DNA of 64,000 nt from Lepidodermella squamata. Lineage: Eukaryota > Gastrotricha. The first letter of the stretch is position 1. Each line of letters opens with the position of its first letter. The notes beneath the pieces were generated by a model. That model did no database searches. It saw only the letters and a program-made list of their open reading frames with translations, and was not told where the DNA came from. The stretch spans positions 1 through 64,000 of the forward strand of contig JBLDXI010000009.1 in NCBI GenBank assembly GCA_047495785.1. The letters run 5' to 3'. Positions 34,651-47,558 of this stretch are shown here, in pieces. Made by a program: the position numbers and the translations under genes.

Positions 34651-36328
34651 CGAAACGACGAAACGACGAAGCAACGAAAAAAAAATGCCTCAGAACCAAC
34701 TATTCATACCACGTGACCACGCGGACTTTGATCCTGCAAGAAAGCATAATGAGTCCAAATATATCCCTGGTCCAAAAATCGGAGAAATATCGTTAGCTAA
34801 AGCTCGCTTCGATCGCAGGTGGCTATTTTTCGAGTTGCCAAGGCTCAAAAATAAAAGAAAATTGTTTTAAACCAGTCGAAACCCGCGACAGATTGCAACG
34901 AATGATTGCAACGAATGATTGCCGTTTCCGACCGTGGACCACTCTGGATTGGACAACAGAGTGGTCTCTGTTTGGTCCAACGCTTTATTCTTGGCTGATA
35001 CCTATAAATCGCGTACATGAATGACGCCGGCTGTTTATCAAAAACACGAAACACATAACACCTAACACACAGCCAGACGCGTTGACAACTTGACAACGAG
35101 CATCTGACATTTACATGCGGCAAAAGTAGTGTCTGAAATCATTATAAAGTAACAAATTTTGTTGAAAATTAGTCAAAATTCCACAGAAATATTTTTTTTG
35201 TTTTTTCGTAATTCACATCCCTTCTTGTTCGCGTGTTGGCGGTTTCCCAACGGAAGAGCGCGCTTTCATGAATCCCTGTAATTCGCCCCTATTTTTAGGT
35301 GTCCAGAGGGTTTCTCAGCGTTCTTCGCAACATTTGTCGTAGTTTCTTGAGCAATTTAGGTCAATAGCTATTGAACTAGGTTATCGCGATAACTGCCACC
35401 GAAGTTATACGGCCAATAATCAGGCTAACTGCCGGTGGAAAACATCTGAATGTTCTTTCAGCGTCTCATTGATTCACGTTACCTGTGATTATCCATACTT
35501 CTGAATGTTTTTTTATCAAGGCCAGTTTCAAATTTCAGGTGGAGGGACAAACAATTAAGCCCAAAGCTATGATCTATGGTGGCCCGTCGTTCTCATGAAG
35601 TCCGCTCCATAGAAAGCTGTACTTATTCAGACTTCAGACCTGGAGCCAGCGTTCTGCCCGAGACGCTAGAAGCAATATAACGTCATACGTAATACATTCA
35701 CTAATTTATGAGAAGTACGCTCGTGACTTCGACGTGGATTGCGCTATGAAATGGGTTGTAGTGAAGCGAGCTGTAGCAGGTGCTAGGTGTAACGATTGAC
35801 TAATCCTTAGTCCTCTCTTTTACGTGAAGTTTTCGGCATTCGGTCCCCTTTAGGGTGTTATCAAATGGCAAAACGCGAAAGGTATCGCTCTTACCTTCTA
35901 TCTCACTTGCAAATGTTGCTCCTTTTCTTAAAAACTGCCTAACATCGGCTTGACATATTTTTGCCAAGTTGTGGGATATGTGCTGGTCCATATGTCGATG
36001 ATGACTGTCCAGAATGGCCCGATGTCTTGGATAGCATATTTGAATTTAAGTTCTGTTTGCATTTCGCAATCCACGCGGCGTTCTTGCCATTCTTGAAAAG
36101 GTCGGCACTTGTGCATTGTGCACTATTGTACGGGCGCTGGCGAACCAGCTGAGCTACCACAATTGTAGTCTTACTGTCTATTTTCTACTACTTTTATTCC
36201 AAGGTACAAGTCATGTCTCGGAGGCACATATAACACAGCTGCCCCATTTAAATATTTACTAGGACATATATGATGTTTAGTTGAAGCAGCTCTTGCTATC
36301 ACTTCGCTGAAAAACCCTCCCTCAACAA
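34651..36328. other. Intergenic region before Ttd14
   Basis: Only short chance ORFs. A 9-bp perfect hairpin (34937-34945 with 34958-34966) and a 13-bp tandem duplication near 34898-34923 are visible. A tRNA-type A box on the minus strand lies at about 36131-36160. No gene is supported. Confidence 0.5.
36125..36160 (-). repeat. tRNA-like A-box fragment, possible SINE head
   Basis: Read on the minus strand it gives GTGGTAGCTCAGCTGGTTCG, like the D arm of a tRNA with a good pol III A box. No matching T arm follows within a tRNA length, so it is at most a decayed tRNA-derived repeat. Confidence 0.3.
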
Positions 36329-38242
36329 ATGGAGGTCCCAATTAACGCTCATGGCAAGAAAATATACCGGCTGGTATTAACTGGGGGTTTGTTATGCCTA
36401 AACCCGCATTACTTGTATGATCGATTACTTGTATCTAGGGCCATGTGGCGGAAAAACTACGGCTCAAGCAGTCCTTACTACAGTATTCGAAACGTTGGGT
36501 TGGAAGGTAAGCTTATATTGAATTAAATAGAAAGGCTGATGGTCAGGAGCATTATATCTACCAAATGATAACGCACAGCTTTCGTCTGTTGCCCTTCCTA
36601 TTTATTGCAAAGATTGACTAGAGAAGAGTAAAGATTAAGTTTTGATGAGAATATTAAGAAGTGTAACGTAACTTCTTAAAAATGCTGTTTATAAAATTAC
36701 AATTGAAAAGCAAATTAGTGTCTATCTTTTTGCGGATTTATTTTGGATGACTTTCTTTGTTTAGGTATATCGCACTCCGGAGGTGGCGACGATTCTGCTG
36801 AGGTTATTAATTTAGTTATTCATCTCGCGTCATATAGTTGACGATTAATTGTTTCAGCGGTGGGGTCAAATTCGCCGAGCTGAGCCGCGCTGATGTCTAC
36901 CGGTTTCAGGAGACACATCTCGTGAGAGTCATGCAAATTGAGCAAACATTTTACGATTTAGCGATGACTCAAAACCGTGATGTTTGTTTTTCAAACTCGC
37001 TGAATGCATTTTATGGTATGTAAAATATTTCATATTAGGTTCTTCTCGTGTGCGATCGGGGTTTCATGGATGCCGTTGCATGTGAGTGAGCGCAAAGTTT
37101 TTAATGCGCGTTTTGAGAGTCTTTGATTATGCAGATATGGACCCTGATGACTGGTCTGAATTGAAATCGATAAATAATTGGAACGAAGTCACATTGCGTG
37201 ATAAGCGCTACGACCATGTAGTGCACTTGGTCACAGCTGCTGACGGTGCCGAAGCGTTTTACACCACAGCGAATAACTCAGCGCGCAGCGAACCGGCCGA
37301 TTTGGCAAAGGAGCTCGATAATCGATGCCAGCGCGCGTGGATCGGTCACCCTTATTTCGACGTCATTGACAATTCGACCGCTTTTCCGGAAAAAATCAAC
37401 CGCCTGATCAGATGCGTGGCGACGCGCATGGGTATCGATTTGTCTGACCGTTTCGACGCATGTTCCACGAAGCGCAAGTGGCTGGTCAAGTCTTTGCCAG
37501 CGGACGCCGCCTTTCTCAAGTATGAAGATTTCGACGTGCAGCACATTTACCTTTTATCGCCGACACCTGGCGTCGAAGCCCGCATCCGCCGCCGCGGGAA
37601 GCCTGGGGCTGTTTGCTCGTTCCAACACACCTTGCGTCGCCAAATCGAAGGCCGGCGAGTGGAAACTCGTCAGCAGCTGACGCATCGCGACTACGACATG
37701 TTCGTGACTCAACGCGACATGGACCATTCTATTGCTGAAATGAAGAGGCGGTGCTTCATCTACAATAACCACTATTTCCAAGTGAGCATGACTGAATTTC
37801 GATCAGATTTAGTTCAATTCACAAATAAATTTAATTTCAGCTCGACGTGTACCTATTGCCATCGAACTGTGCAGGGCTAACACTGTTGACTACTTATACC
37901 CTGCAGGGCAGGGACGTCAAATTGCCGGACTTTTTGACGATCGAACGCGAGGTGACGAAAGATCCTGCGTTCTCCATGTATAATCTGACTCGTAAAGGGG
38001 ATTTCGAGTCGACTGAGAACAAACCTGCTCAGCCGGCGGAAAGCAACGGGTCTGCTAAACGGGTCGTCTGTCAGAACAACCACTGCAACGGCAACATCGA
38101 GCATATATGCGGCGTGATGAACGGATCACAGGCGTCCGGAAAAATGATCGAAGAGCTCGTCGAGTCATGCTGCTTAAAGCATGGACACAGCTGTTCAAAC
38201 GGTACCACTGCGGTCGCGGGTGGATCGACTCCGGCGTCTTAG
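36329..38242 (+). CDS. Ttd14: Ttd14-like P-loop protein (TRPL translocation defect 14 family)
   Basis: Seven exons: 36329-36386, 36439-36506, 36765-36802, 36858-36981, 37039-37081, 37135-37781, 37841-38242, giving 459 aa in one frame. The N-terminal ATPase/GTPase-like domain has the P-loop LTGGPCGGKTT (~17-27), VYRTPEVATILL and VCDRGFMD. The C-terminal CYTH/tunnel-like domain has HLVTAADGAEAFYT, GHPYFDVIDNS, KRKWLVKS, the conserved TPG...RIRRRG and RRCFIYNNHYFQLDVYLLP. Drosophila Ttd14 binds GTP and phosphoinositides and is needed for light-dependent TRPL traffic; outside flies the role is poorly known. Two introns use GTTTGT donors. A 17-nt barcode-like stretch at 36913-36929 encodes part of FQETHLVRV where the family usually has FQE followed by a leucine-rich stretch, so those residues are probably wrong. 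Confidence 0.88.
36913..36929 (+). other. Probable PacBio barcode inside a Ttd14 exon
   Basis: The same 17-mer as at positions 1 and 6216 (ACACATCTCGTGAGAG plus T). It keeps the reading frame and the spacing expected between FQE and MQIE, so it appears to have replaced rather than inserted sequence. Confidence 0.7.
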
Positions 38243-39600
38243 CTGGCTGTTATATATCGACCGCCGGGACATCTTTGCCATATTGCAGACCATAATACTA
38301 CTATTATACTTTTTGTTGTTTGTTTGTGTTGTTGATTTTTCTATCTACACCCAAGTCAATAGGTTTTCGTAGCCAGTCGAATTTCAATTGGTTGCTCGCC
38401 ATAATCAACATATGGCAATGAAAGCAGCCACGTCACTATCGATCTAAAGCCCGCCTCATCTCTCAGCTGAAAAAAGGCGCGCGTCGGGAGATAATCAAAG
38501 TTCCGATCTCGCATTGCTCCTCTCGCTTTTTGGCAGCAGATGCGCCGTCCTCAAAATTGTTAAGTGTGTCAAAAAGTGCGCCAATTATTGAATGACAGCC
38601 ACTGAATGCACTGGGCGACATCGCATTTCCCATCACTTTTTTCTCCTTTCGTTTGACTCGCATAATCAAATCTATATATCGAACAATGCTTATTCATTCA
38701 TTCTCTGTTTCTCTTAATTTGATAATGCTGCGTGTGGTGGCTTTTTTTATTCTAGCGTATTATCTTGGAGACGGCGATAGATTGGAATCGAAGTCTTGTA
38801 GAATCAAGCTTACCGTAATTCTCATTATAGTTTGCATAAGTGATTTCTCATAGTCCTCTCCGCCCTAGTCAAGTTTTTGTTCCCGTCGTAGCCTAATGAT
38901 GTTTCCGAGCGTTAACTACACACTTATTAACTCATCAGAGTGTCTACCTGAAATTTTCTATATGACCAAATATTATTTGTTATTTTCACGGAATTGCAAT
39001 CATGACAACCTATATTTTCGATTAGTTACTCAGGATTATTCGTGAGACCGCAAAGACCGGCTCTCGACTGCTGTAAATCCGATGGAGAAGCTTTTTCATC
39101 CATTCGTCTCCATTCGCTGAGGTTTGTGCCGACCCCGATGTATTGCCTGGAGCTTGAATGTTTTCCCGGCAGCCGGTGTGTATGAGAGGATTGACCGTCA
39201 ATCGTTTGAGTTCCTAGTTTTGCGTTCATTAGTTTCTTGGTTTCCTAAAATAATTGAACTCTTATATGTAATGTAAATCAAATTGTAATTTTGAAATTCT
39301 TAATTACCTGATGGTCCAAATTTCCTCCGACTCCGTTGTTTCGATTTATTGTAATAAAAAAATCACGACCGTCCGATCATCGGGACGTCTCCATCCCATC
39401 TCGACTTGGAGCTATATTGTGATGCTATAAAAGATTATCCCTCGATTGATGATTCCTGTGCCTTGTAAAACTATTTCCTTACACCTAGACGATCGGCATG
39501 CTGACTCCGTTGATATCAGCGGATCGGCTGTTATTGTTTGGACCGGTCGGTTTTGAATTATTATCACGAACATCGCAATAAATCAGAACATTTCAAGTTG
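38243..39600. other. Intergenic region between Ttd14 and THOC5
   Basis: The convergent 3' ends of Ttd14 (+) and THOC5 (-) face each other here. AT-rich; short ORFs only (for example the minus frame 39026-39229, 67 codons, with no family signal). Nothing else is supported. Confidence 0.5.
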
Positions 39601-39614
39601 AACGTGTTTTGCTT

Positions 39615-39620
39615 TTTATT
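39615..39620 (-). terminator. Poly(A) signal of THOC5
   Basis: AATAAA on the minus strand, 65 nt after the THOC5 stop codon. Confidence 0.6.
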
Positions 39621-39684
39621 TCGTCAAATGGACAACTAGATCAAAAATTTTGAGCGTTAAAAATCCCGGCTATGCAGAGAGAGT

Positions 39685-42164
39685 TCAAGAAACAGTATAT
39701 TCTTCAATCACAGGTTCCGCCGCATCTGCGTCGAATTGATTTGCCAACTGGCTGGCACGAGCAGAAGTTCCGAGGCGTTCTTCGCGCTGCTCGGTAGCTG
39801 CCTCACTTTCACTCTGATCATCGTCATCAGCGTCGCTGTCTTGCTGGCTACCGCTGTTCCACTCTGACTTTTCCTGCATGGCGCCGTATGCCGATAACGG
39901 TTCATCGTCAGCGTGGGCGTATTCACGACGCACGTCGTCGTAGCGCCACGCCGTCAATCGATCGCGGCCGCGCTTTGCGTGACTGCCGGCGGCAGAGCTG
40001 ACAAGAACACCGCCTTGAACGACTGCGTCCCAACATGCCGCAAGTTGACACACCTGCGCAGCCAATAATTTCGTGAGCAACTCAAGAGAGCTCTTGGCAT
40101 CGGGGCGTGAGGCTGACTTCATTAGCAACTTGCGGCCGATTTGAACATTGACGTCGTCTTCAATTTGCTGTTACAGAATAAGCACAGAATAAGTTAAAAT
40201 AAAAATTGATGATGAAAACTTACATCTAGAATTACGCTCGTTTCGCTTTTACCGACACCAGTGGCTGATAGGGCAAAGAGAGGCCACTGACAAGGGTATG
40301 CTGCTGGAATTATGACATCGGCCACAAGAGTCACTATAAAAATAATACATCTAGCGATACTTGAGAGCATCAGGCCCGGACACTTACACTTAGCCTTCTC
40401 AAGTTTAATTCGGTAGTAGAACCCTCGCTCGTTCATGCTCGTAAAAGAGGTACTGCGCAAAGCAGCCTGGGGCAGCTCCAACTGATTGGCGGCGGCCAAG
40501 TCAACGGCGGCTTTCGACCCATCCAATTGGCCTAATAGATTGAATTCGGTGATACGAACATTAGCAGCGAGGTGTGACGGGAACGGGATTGCATCCAGTC
40601 CCTGAAGCACGCTCAAGGGAAACTGCTGCGTTTCGACGTCATCGAGAATGTTGTACAATGCCAGCCTAGAAGAAACACGTTCCGCAATAGCAGCGACAAA
40701 TTTGTCGGCTGTTAGAGCTGATTTCAAGAATTCGGTCTGTTCGAGGCAGTCGATTGTAATTGGAAGGGCCCCGCCAAACGATTGCAGCCAGGGGTGGGCA
40801 GCGTTCAACGCTGCGCTTGCTGCCGGCGTCAATGAGCTAGGCAGCTTTCGGCGAACGGCGGCGGATATAAAAACAGGACGACGGCGCTTCTTGATCAGGT
40901 CAGCCAAGAGCAACTGCGGACAGTCGAGGAGTGGCATAATCTTAGCCGGTATCATCGTAGTCAGGACGTTGCCCATCGAGTCTATAAGAGAAAGCTTGGC
41001 CTCAGCAACGAGCAGCTCATTGAGGTCTGGAAAACACGAAATCACCACTCGCAACTGTGCACTGGCTGCGTGGAGAACCAGGGCCACGCTGAAATCATGA
41101 ACATGAGTCGAAAGGTCTTTGAAAGCTGACGATGCTATGGATGAATTGGCGGTGGTCGGCACAATGTCGACGCTTTTCAGCTGACTCTCGGCGCCGACTT
41201 CTAACAGTGCACGCAGTTTGACGAAAATAGCATGAAGAGGCTGCGGCAAGTTCGCAGACTTTTCCGCCTGATAACGAATGGATTGATCGCTGATAGGCGC
41301 CGCCGAAGCCTTGCCGTTGCCCTTCAAAATCTCGTCCAAGCCACCGCTGGCTTCGATCACAGTCCGCAAACGCGGCCGCAGCGCATCGAGCAACGACCGC
41401 TTCGAGTCGATGCGGGCTGAGACGGCGTCGACCTCAGCTTCGACAGCTTTCAGCTGTTCAGCCAACGCCTTTCTTTGCTCCAACTCCCATGACAACCTAG
41501 CTTTAAACAGCTCATGGTCATTAGTACGAGTTTCCTCCGGCCTCGAAATCGAGCTTGGTGCTGCGGCATAGAATTCTTCGACTGGTACCAATGGAATGTC
41601 GTCGGCCCGTGATCTAAACATACGGCATGCCGCTATTTGGCGTTCTAAATGGCCAACTTCATAGAGCTAAGGAAGGAAAAATGTATACTTATTTTTGTCA
41701 TCACTCGAATTTCAGTTAATTACCAGATTCTCAAGTGCAAGATGCTTGTTTTCAGCAGATTGCCGCGCCGTCGCTACTGCGTCGCGAGATGATTTCAAGC
41801 GGAGTTGCAGCAATCTATTGACATTTCGCAATCCGACCAGGCTAACTCGAACGTTGGGGGCCTGAGCTTTCTTGGAAACCTCTTTCGGATCGCTGGAGAC
41901 CACACTTCTGACGACATCACACAGCTTGAGATCTTCAATGAGGCAGCTATCTGTTTTCATCGATGTCGCCGTGGATTCTTCAGCCGTATATGCCAGCTGT
42001 TCAACTTTGTCATCAACAGATGGCGCAGCATTTGAAGGCACTGATGTGGCTTCGGAAACAGGAGTAACTCGAGCAGTTTTCGCTACACTCCCAGTTTCAC
42101 TGGTGGTTTCAGTTTTTGCAGCGACACTGACTCGAGCTGTGCGCTTGGGAGCCGTATTAGACAT
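39685..42164 (-). CDS. THOC5: THO complex subunit 5
   Basis: Four exons on the minus strand: 42164-41724, 41666-40388, 40333-40224, 40167-39685, about 770 aa (human THOC5 is 683). THOC5 is part of THO/TREX, which couples transcription to mRNA export in the nucleus. Family marks are a basic, Ser/Thr-rich N-terminus; the coiled-coil start NRLLQLRLKSSRD...HLALENL joined to LYEVGHLERQI and PLVPVEEF; a second coiled coil ending LRPRLRTVIEA; LPQPLHAIFVKLRAL; the HDFSVAL...FPDLNEL block; HPWLQSFGG; RGFYYRIKLEKAK and the EDDVNV segment. The C-terminus ends in a Ser/Asp/Glu-rich tail. The start lies 27 nt after a TTTTAG acceptor and close behind RPF1 on the same strand. Confidence 0.88.
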
Positions 42165-42247
42165 ATCTTATCAGGTTCAATTAATAACTTTCTAAAATAG
42201 AGCAGAGATCACACAATTGAACTGAATATATAGGCTTAAATTTGTAT

Positions 42248-42253
42248 TTTATT
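42248..42253 (-). terminator. Poly(A) signal of RPF1
   Basis: AATAAA on the minus strand, 59 nt after the RPF1 stop and only 84 nt before the THOC5 ATG. Confidence 0.6.
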
Positions 42254-42311
42254 CTCCAACAAATCATCAAGAGAAGCCACGCCAAACTTCCAGTGATAAA
42301 AAATGAGCAAT

Positions 42312-43310
42312 TTAGAGCACAAATCGACGGCGGCTCGCTTCCATCTCATGGTGTCTGAAGATCCATTCAAACTCTCCATGTTTGCAGTCGAAGGTGGTAG
42401 GCTGTAGCGCGCGTAATCTGAGAGTGAACCTCGGCCCAACTTCGTTGAGCTTGAACGGTCGAGAGGTCGTAGATGGACCAAATCGATGTTGCCGAAAGAA
42501 AATGTAATCACGCTGGTTGTGGAACGTAACAACGCGCCCATGCTCGACAGGTACTGGCGGGGCGTTACTGCAGCTACCTGGAAAAAGGCTAGCCAACAAA
42601 TTTCCAATGCGAACGCCCAAGCGTGTTGTAAAATTGTTGGCGAGCAGTTGCGGCGGCGGATCAACCTGTTGGCCGGACATGAGCTTCCTCCGCTTAGACG
42701 GCGGTGCTACTCTGGCACTTTGCTGGCGTGACATACCGTGCAGCTCACCTGCGAGTTGCATGCTGCTGAGTCGAAATCTCGCTGTCGGACCGTCAGGCAG
42801 ACGACTGATCAGCATACCTGTTGGCTCTTCGCGATTTTCCGTGACTATAACATATGTCGTGTATCCGAGTGCAACCAACTGTTTAGTCGAGCGCTTGATA
42901 GAGACCCTCCTCCGCCATCGAAACTCGCAGTTTGGAATAGTTGCGGCAAGTTGTCGACAAAACATTCTAGTGCGGCGCGAAGGTTCGATAGAACACGTTA
43001 GCAAAACTTTGTGGCTTGGTTCCACTTCATCTTCTACTGCTTCAACATCCGTGACATTTTTCAACTTTCCTTCGTCAATTAACACTTCTTCATCGCCAGA
43101 TGGAACCTCGGTGTTATCAAGTTCACGCATATTTTCAATAGTCTTGGGTATTTCTTTCGGTCGTCCATCAGCTAAACGCTGCTTCCGTCGAGCTATGCGC
43201 TCCTTTCGCTGCTGAATTTTCAAATCCCGAACAAGGCTCTTTCGCTTTTCCTTATTCTTTACATCTGACAATCTCGACTTCAAAAAATCAATGGTTCCTT
43301 CTTGCTCCAT
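42312..43310 (-). CDS. RPF1: Ribosome production factor 1, Brix domain
   Basis: A single exon of 332 aa (human RPF1 349). The Brix-domain protein RPF1 acts in the nucleolus in maturation of the 60S subunit (27S pre-rRNA processing). The basic N-terminus (KNKEKRKSLVRDLKIQQRKER) is followed by the family motif PKTIENMRELD and acidic DEEV. The Brix core then has SRRTRMFCRQLAATIPN, VIVTENREEPTGMLISRLPDG, PTARFRLSS, NNFTTRLGVRIGNLLASLFP, VVTFHNQRDYIFFRQHRF and GPRFTLRLRALQ...GEFEWI. A basic, Ser/Pro-rich insert (ARVAPPSKRRK) precedes NNFTTRLG. ATG at 43310 is chosen because a TTTTATAG acceptor lies 25 nt upstream and the alternative start further up is TTG. Confidence 0.92.
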   Translation of the reverse strand: MEQEGTIDFLKSRLSDVKNKEKRKSLVRDLKIQQRKERIARRKQRLADGRPKEIPKTIENMRELDNTEVPSGDEEVLIDEGKLKNVTDVEAVEDEVEPSHKVLLTCSIEPSRRTRMFCRQLAATIPNCEFRWRRRVSIKRSTKQLVALGYTTYVIVTENREEPTGMLISRLPDGPTARFRLSSMQLAGELHGMSRQQSARVAPPSKRRKLMSGQQVDPPPQLLANNFTTRLGVRIGNLLASLFPGSCSNAPPVPVEHGRVVTFHNQRDYIFFRQHRFGPSTTSRPFKLNEVGPRFTLRLRALQPTTFDCKHGEFEWIFRHHEMEASRRRFVL

Positions 43311-43570
43311 TGCCGAGGAAGTGATTAATAACAAACTATAAAATCGAACAACATATGAAATCGCAAGCTGTTCCGTGATATTAAATACAACAAATCAAGA
43401 TTTGGGGTCCCGAAAAGAATCTGCAATGATATCAAATGATTACGCTCCGATTTGAACTGGTCATCAAATATAAAAGCAGGCTCCGAGTCGGCGTGGTGTA
43501 ATACCCAAATACATTGGTTTGTGCGTGCAGTTTGAAGTCTATAGTATTAGGAATGGAGCAAACGCAGCGT

Positions 43571-43730
43571 GAATTACACTGCGCAAAATACCCGTCCATC
43601 GTAAATCAAAATAAGTATTCATGTTTCGCGGTAAATCTGAGGTGAATTTGTGCAAAAAATTAACCGATTTTTTTAGGATCGGGTATACTTCAAGAAAATG
43701 CAAAATGTTTACGGTGCAAACATGATTTAT
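43571..43730 (+). repeat. Dispersed non-coding repeat, copy a
   Basis: Shares CTGCGCAAAA, GTAAATCAAAAT-like, ATTTGTGCA and GATCGGGTAT(G/A)C.TCAAGAA in the same order with 45418-45530. An old interspersed repeat of unknown class. Confidence 0.45.
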
Positions 43731-45417
43731 CGCAAACGACAAGCGAATCGCAGACCAGGGACAGGACTTTTAGCGCAGTTTACAGACTGGCTGAAATACT
43801 GCGAAAGTTTTCAACTTCGGACCAGCTTCGTGCCATTCACATCAGTACGAATTTGACTATCAATTTTTACATGCCCACAAAGTTCACATTTCGAGCCACT
43901 GAAAATGAACCGGATAAAAGTCTGTTAGGCAGCTTTCACTGTAAATATAATTTTTGTTCATCTTGGCATTGAAGACGCTGTTGACCGGCGAATAAGTAGG
44001 CCCAAAAATTGTAGGAGAACTAAGAACCAAGGGAAGTCAACATTTCATCAGAGGAAAGAGTGAAGTTGTTCTCACTAACAGTAAATTGCCCTAGGGATGC
44101 CGCCGCATTACAGAGCTCGTCACTATCATCATCTTCCGTTATATTGCAACAAGAAATGTAAACCCAATGAAACCAATGAAACGAATCCAAATCGTCGCTC
44201 GATTTGGTAAGGAAACTTAGTGTAATAATTTTATAAATATAGTTGCTCGCGTTTACAACTCAAACTTTAGGAAAAAGTATAATTTAAAGAGAGGTTAATC
44301 CTCAAATCGACCGTAGCACACACAAACTGCATCGAGTATTCCTGATGCAGAGTTCTTACTATGCTGGAGCGTCGAGTGGTGAGTGGTGAGTGGTCGCGCC
44401 GCGACTCCAGTCTTCACCCCCAAAATGACGTGTGGCCTACTTTGAAAAGCGACCACAGGGGGGACCCTTACTATTTATGGGCGTGGCGTACAAAAATTCG
44501 TTTCTCTAAATTTTCAAGTCTAATCGTCGCGACTGAAATACTGCGAAAAAACGAGGCATTTTATACCAGGCGGAGTAGTATTGGGATATTTAGCGAGCTT
44601 TGAGTGTGCTCCTGTGCTGATTGGCTGCTAAACTCGGAAATTGACACTACCCTACTCGGTGTGCGGCGTTCGCGCGCGATGGCTCGGTTTTGGATTATCT
44701 ACGCCACTGGGATTATCCGGGGATCCGTATCAGAGGCTTGAAATCGAAAGTCACAACACGCAAAACATCAGCCCAAGCTAAACAGCGTCATCAGCCAGAG
44801 AATGCGGCTTGAGAGCGCAGTTTGGAAAGTTCCTCGAACTAAAAAACATTCGTTATTTTTTCTTGACATTTAATAAAATGTGGCATTCTCGATGCATAAA
44901 TATTGTTACCTTATATAAAAAAATGAATGATTATGTTTTAAAATTACGGAAAACAGCTGATTTTAAATCTTCCCGGCTCCGCGTCAGCTGTTTTTTGACG
45001 GCGGTGTGGCGCTGCGTCTTTTGCTACGGTGTGTTAGTACGTGTTTTTGCAGCTATGATTTTTTTTGTCCGACTGTCGTGTGCACTACATTGTTTGAGCT
45101 ATTGGCGTGCATTAATATTTTTTCTCGTCAATATTCTTACAATGCCGACCACGAACCAGAGTTTATAGCTTGTTTTTGTTGAGAGATGCTGTCTGATTTT
45201 AGGCCGTGTTTGTTACCATCTTTAATCCTGGCTTCTCAGTGGAATAGATGAATTCACATTCATCTCTGCGAAGCCGCGTCACTTAGAGTCTTCTGATAGC
45301 ATATATTCTATTTCAGTCTTTAGTTTCTTTAGTAGTTTCCTTTTCTGTCATGTAGCATTTCTTTTTGGGTATGATGTAAGTATTTCAAAATCGAAATAAA
45401 TCTGTATTTGTATCTAC

Positions 45418-45530
45418 GCTGCGCAAAAAAGTCCGGTCCACCTAGTCAAAATGATCATTTTCGTGGGGAATTTGTGCACAAGTTCTTTGAGATCGGGTAT
45501 GCATCAAGAATGCAAACCCTTCATAAATTT
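45418..45530 (+). repeat. Dispersed non-coding repeat, copy b
   Basis: Diverged relative of 43571-43730 with the same ordered blocks (CTGCGCAAAA, AATTTGTGCACA, GATCGGGTATGCATCAAGAA). Confidence 0.45.
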
Positions 45531-45871
45531 CACTTAATTACCTCTATATTCTATACTTCAAAAACCTCATGAATCCACCATTGGTTAAGAATTTATATTA
45601 GATAGATTCCAAGAATTATTTTTTTACAGCGGCTAACTTTCAACTTCCATAAGAAGGTTTGGTTGTATCAGACTGAAAGATTTTCCGGGTAAGAAAATTC
45701 AAGGAGAAAGCGAAGACAATAAATGTTTCATGTCCCTTCCGTGATCCCCTTATGAAAGCTTTATATCAAAGACTCAGTGTCGCTCTGATATATTTAAAAT
45801 GTTTTACATTCTGGCTTTGGATAGCAAACAACGCGTGTCGTAATCAAGGTGGATTTCCAACGAAGAGTGGA

Positions 45872-45935
45872 AGATGAGAGGGAAGAAGAAGAAGGAAGAA
45901 GAAGAAGGAAGAAAAGGAGACGGAAGAGGAAGAAC
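45872..45935 (+). repeat. Polypurine GA-rich tract 2
   Basis: GGAAGAAGAAGAA-type purine run ending GGAAGAGGAAGAACG, related to the tracts at 33375, 52197 and 63292. Confidence 0.7.
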
Positions 45936-46073
45936 GAATTACGCCGAATTTGAAATAGGGAGTGGCGTTCCTTTAACTTATCAGGTCGTATCAGGATCAC
46001 AAATTTTCCTTCATTCCCTTTTGAAATTTTATTCTTTCCGTAGATTGCTTTATAGCATAAATTGACAGTCAAA

Positions 46074-47558
<1,485 letters not shown>

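Larger units (their letters stand above)
43311..46073. other. Intergenic region between RPF1 and HPD
   Basis: Divergent promoter region. No supported gene. It contains two related non-coding repeats (43571-43730, 45418-45530), a short GAGTGGT repeat (~44376-44394) and a polypurine tract (45872-45935). The frame 44809-45168 (119 codons, no good ATG context, no family signal) is not annotated. Confidence 0.5.

Noticed and set aside
36913-36929. Natural exon sequence that happens to match a satellite
   Set aside because: The same 17-mer at a contig edge and in a length-preserving replacement elsewhere makes an adapter/barcode origin more likely than shared ancestry.
39026-39229. 67-codon minus-strand ORF after THOC5
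   Set aside because: Short, no domain, no splice partner found, lies beyond the THOC5 poly(A) signal.
42517-43215. 232-codon plus-strand ORF
   Set aside because: Antisense shadow of RPF1.
44809-45168. 119-codon ORF
   Set aside because: No good start codon, no family signal, low-complexity hydrophobic translation, AT-rich intergenic context.
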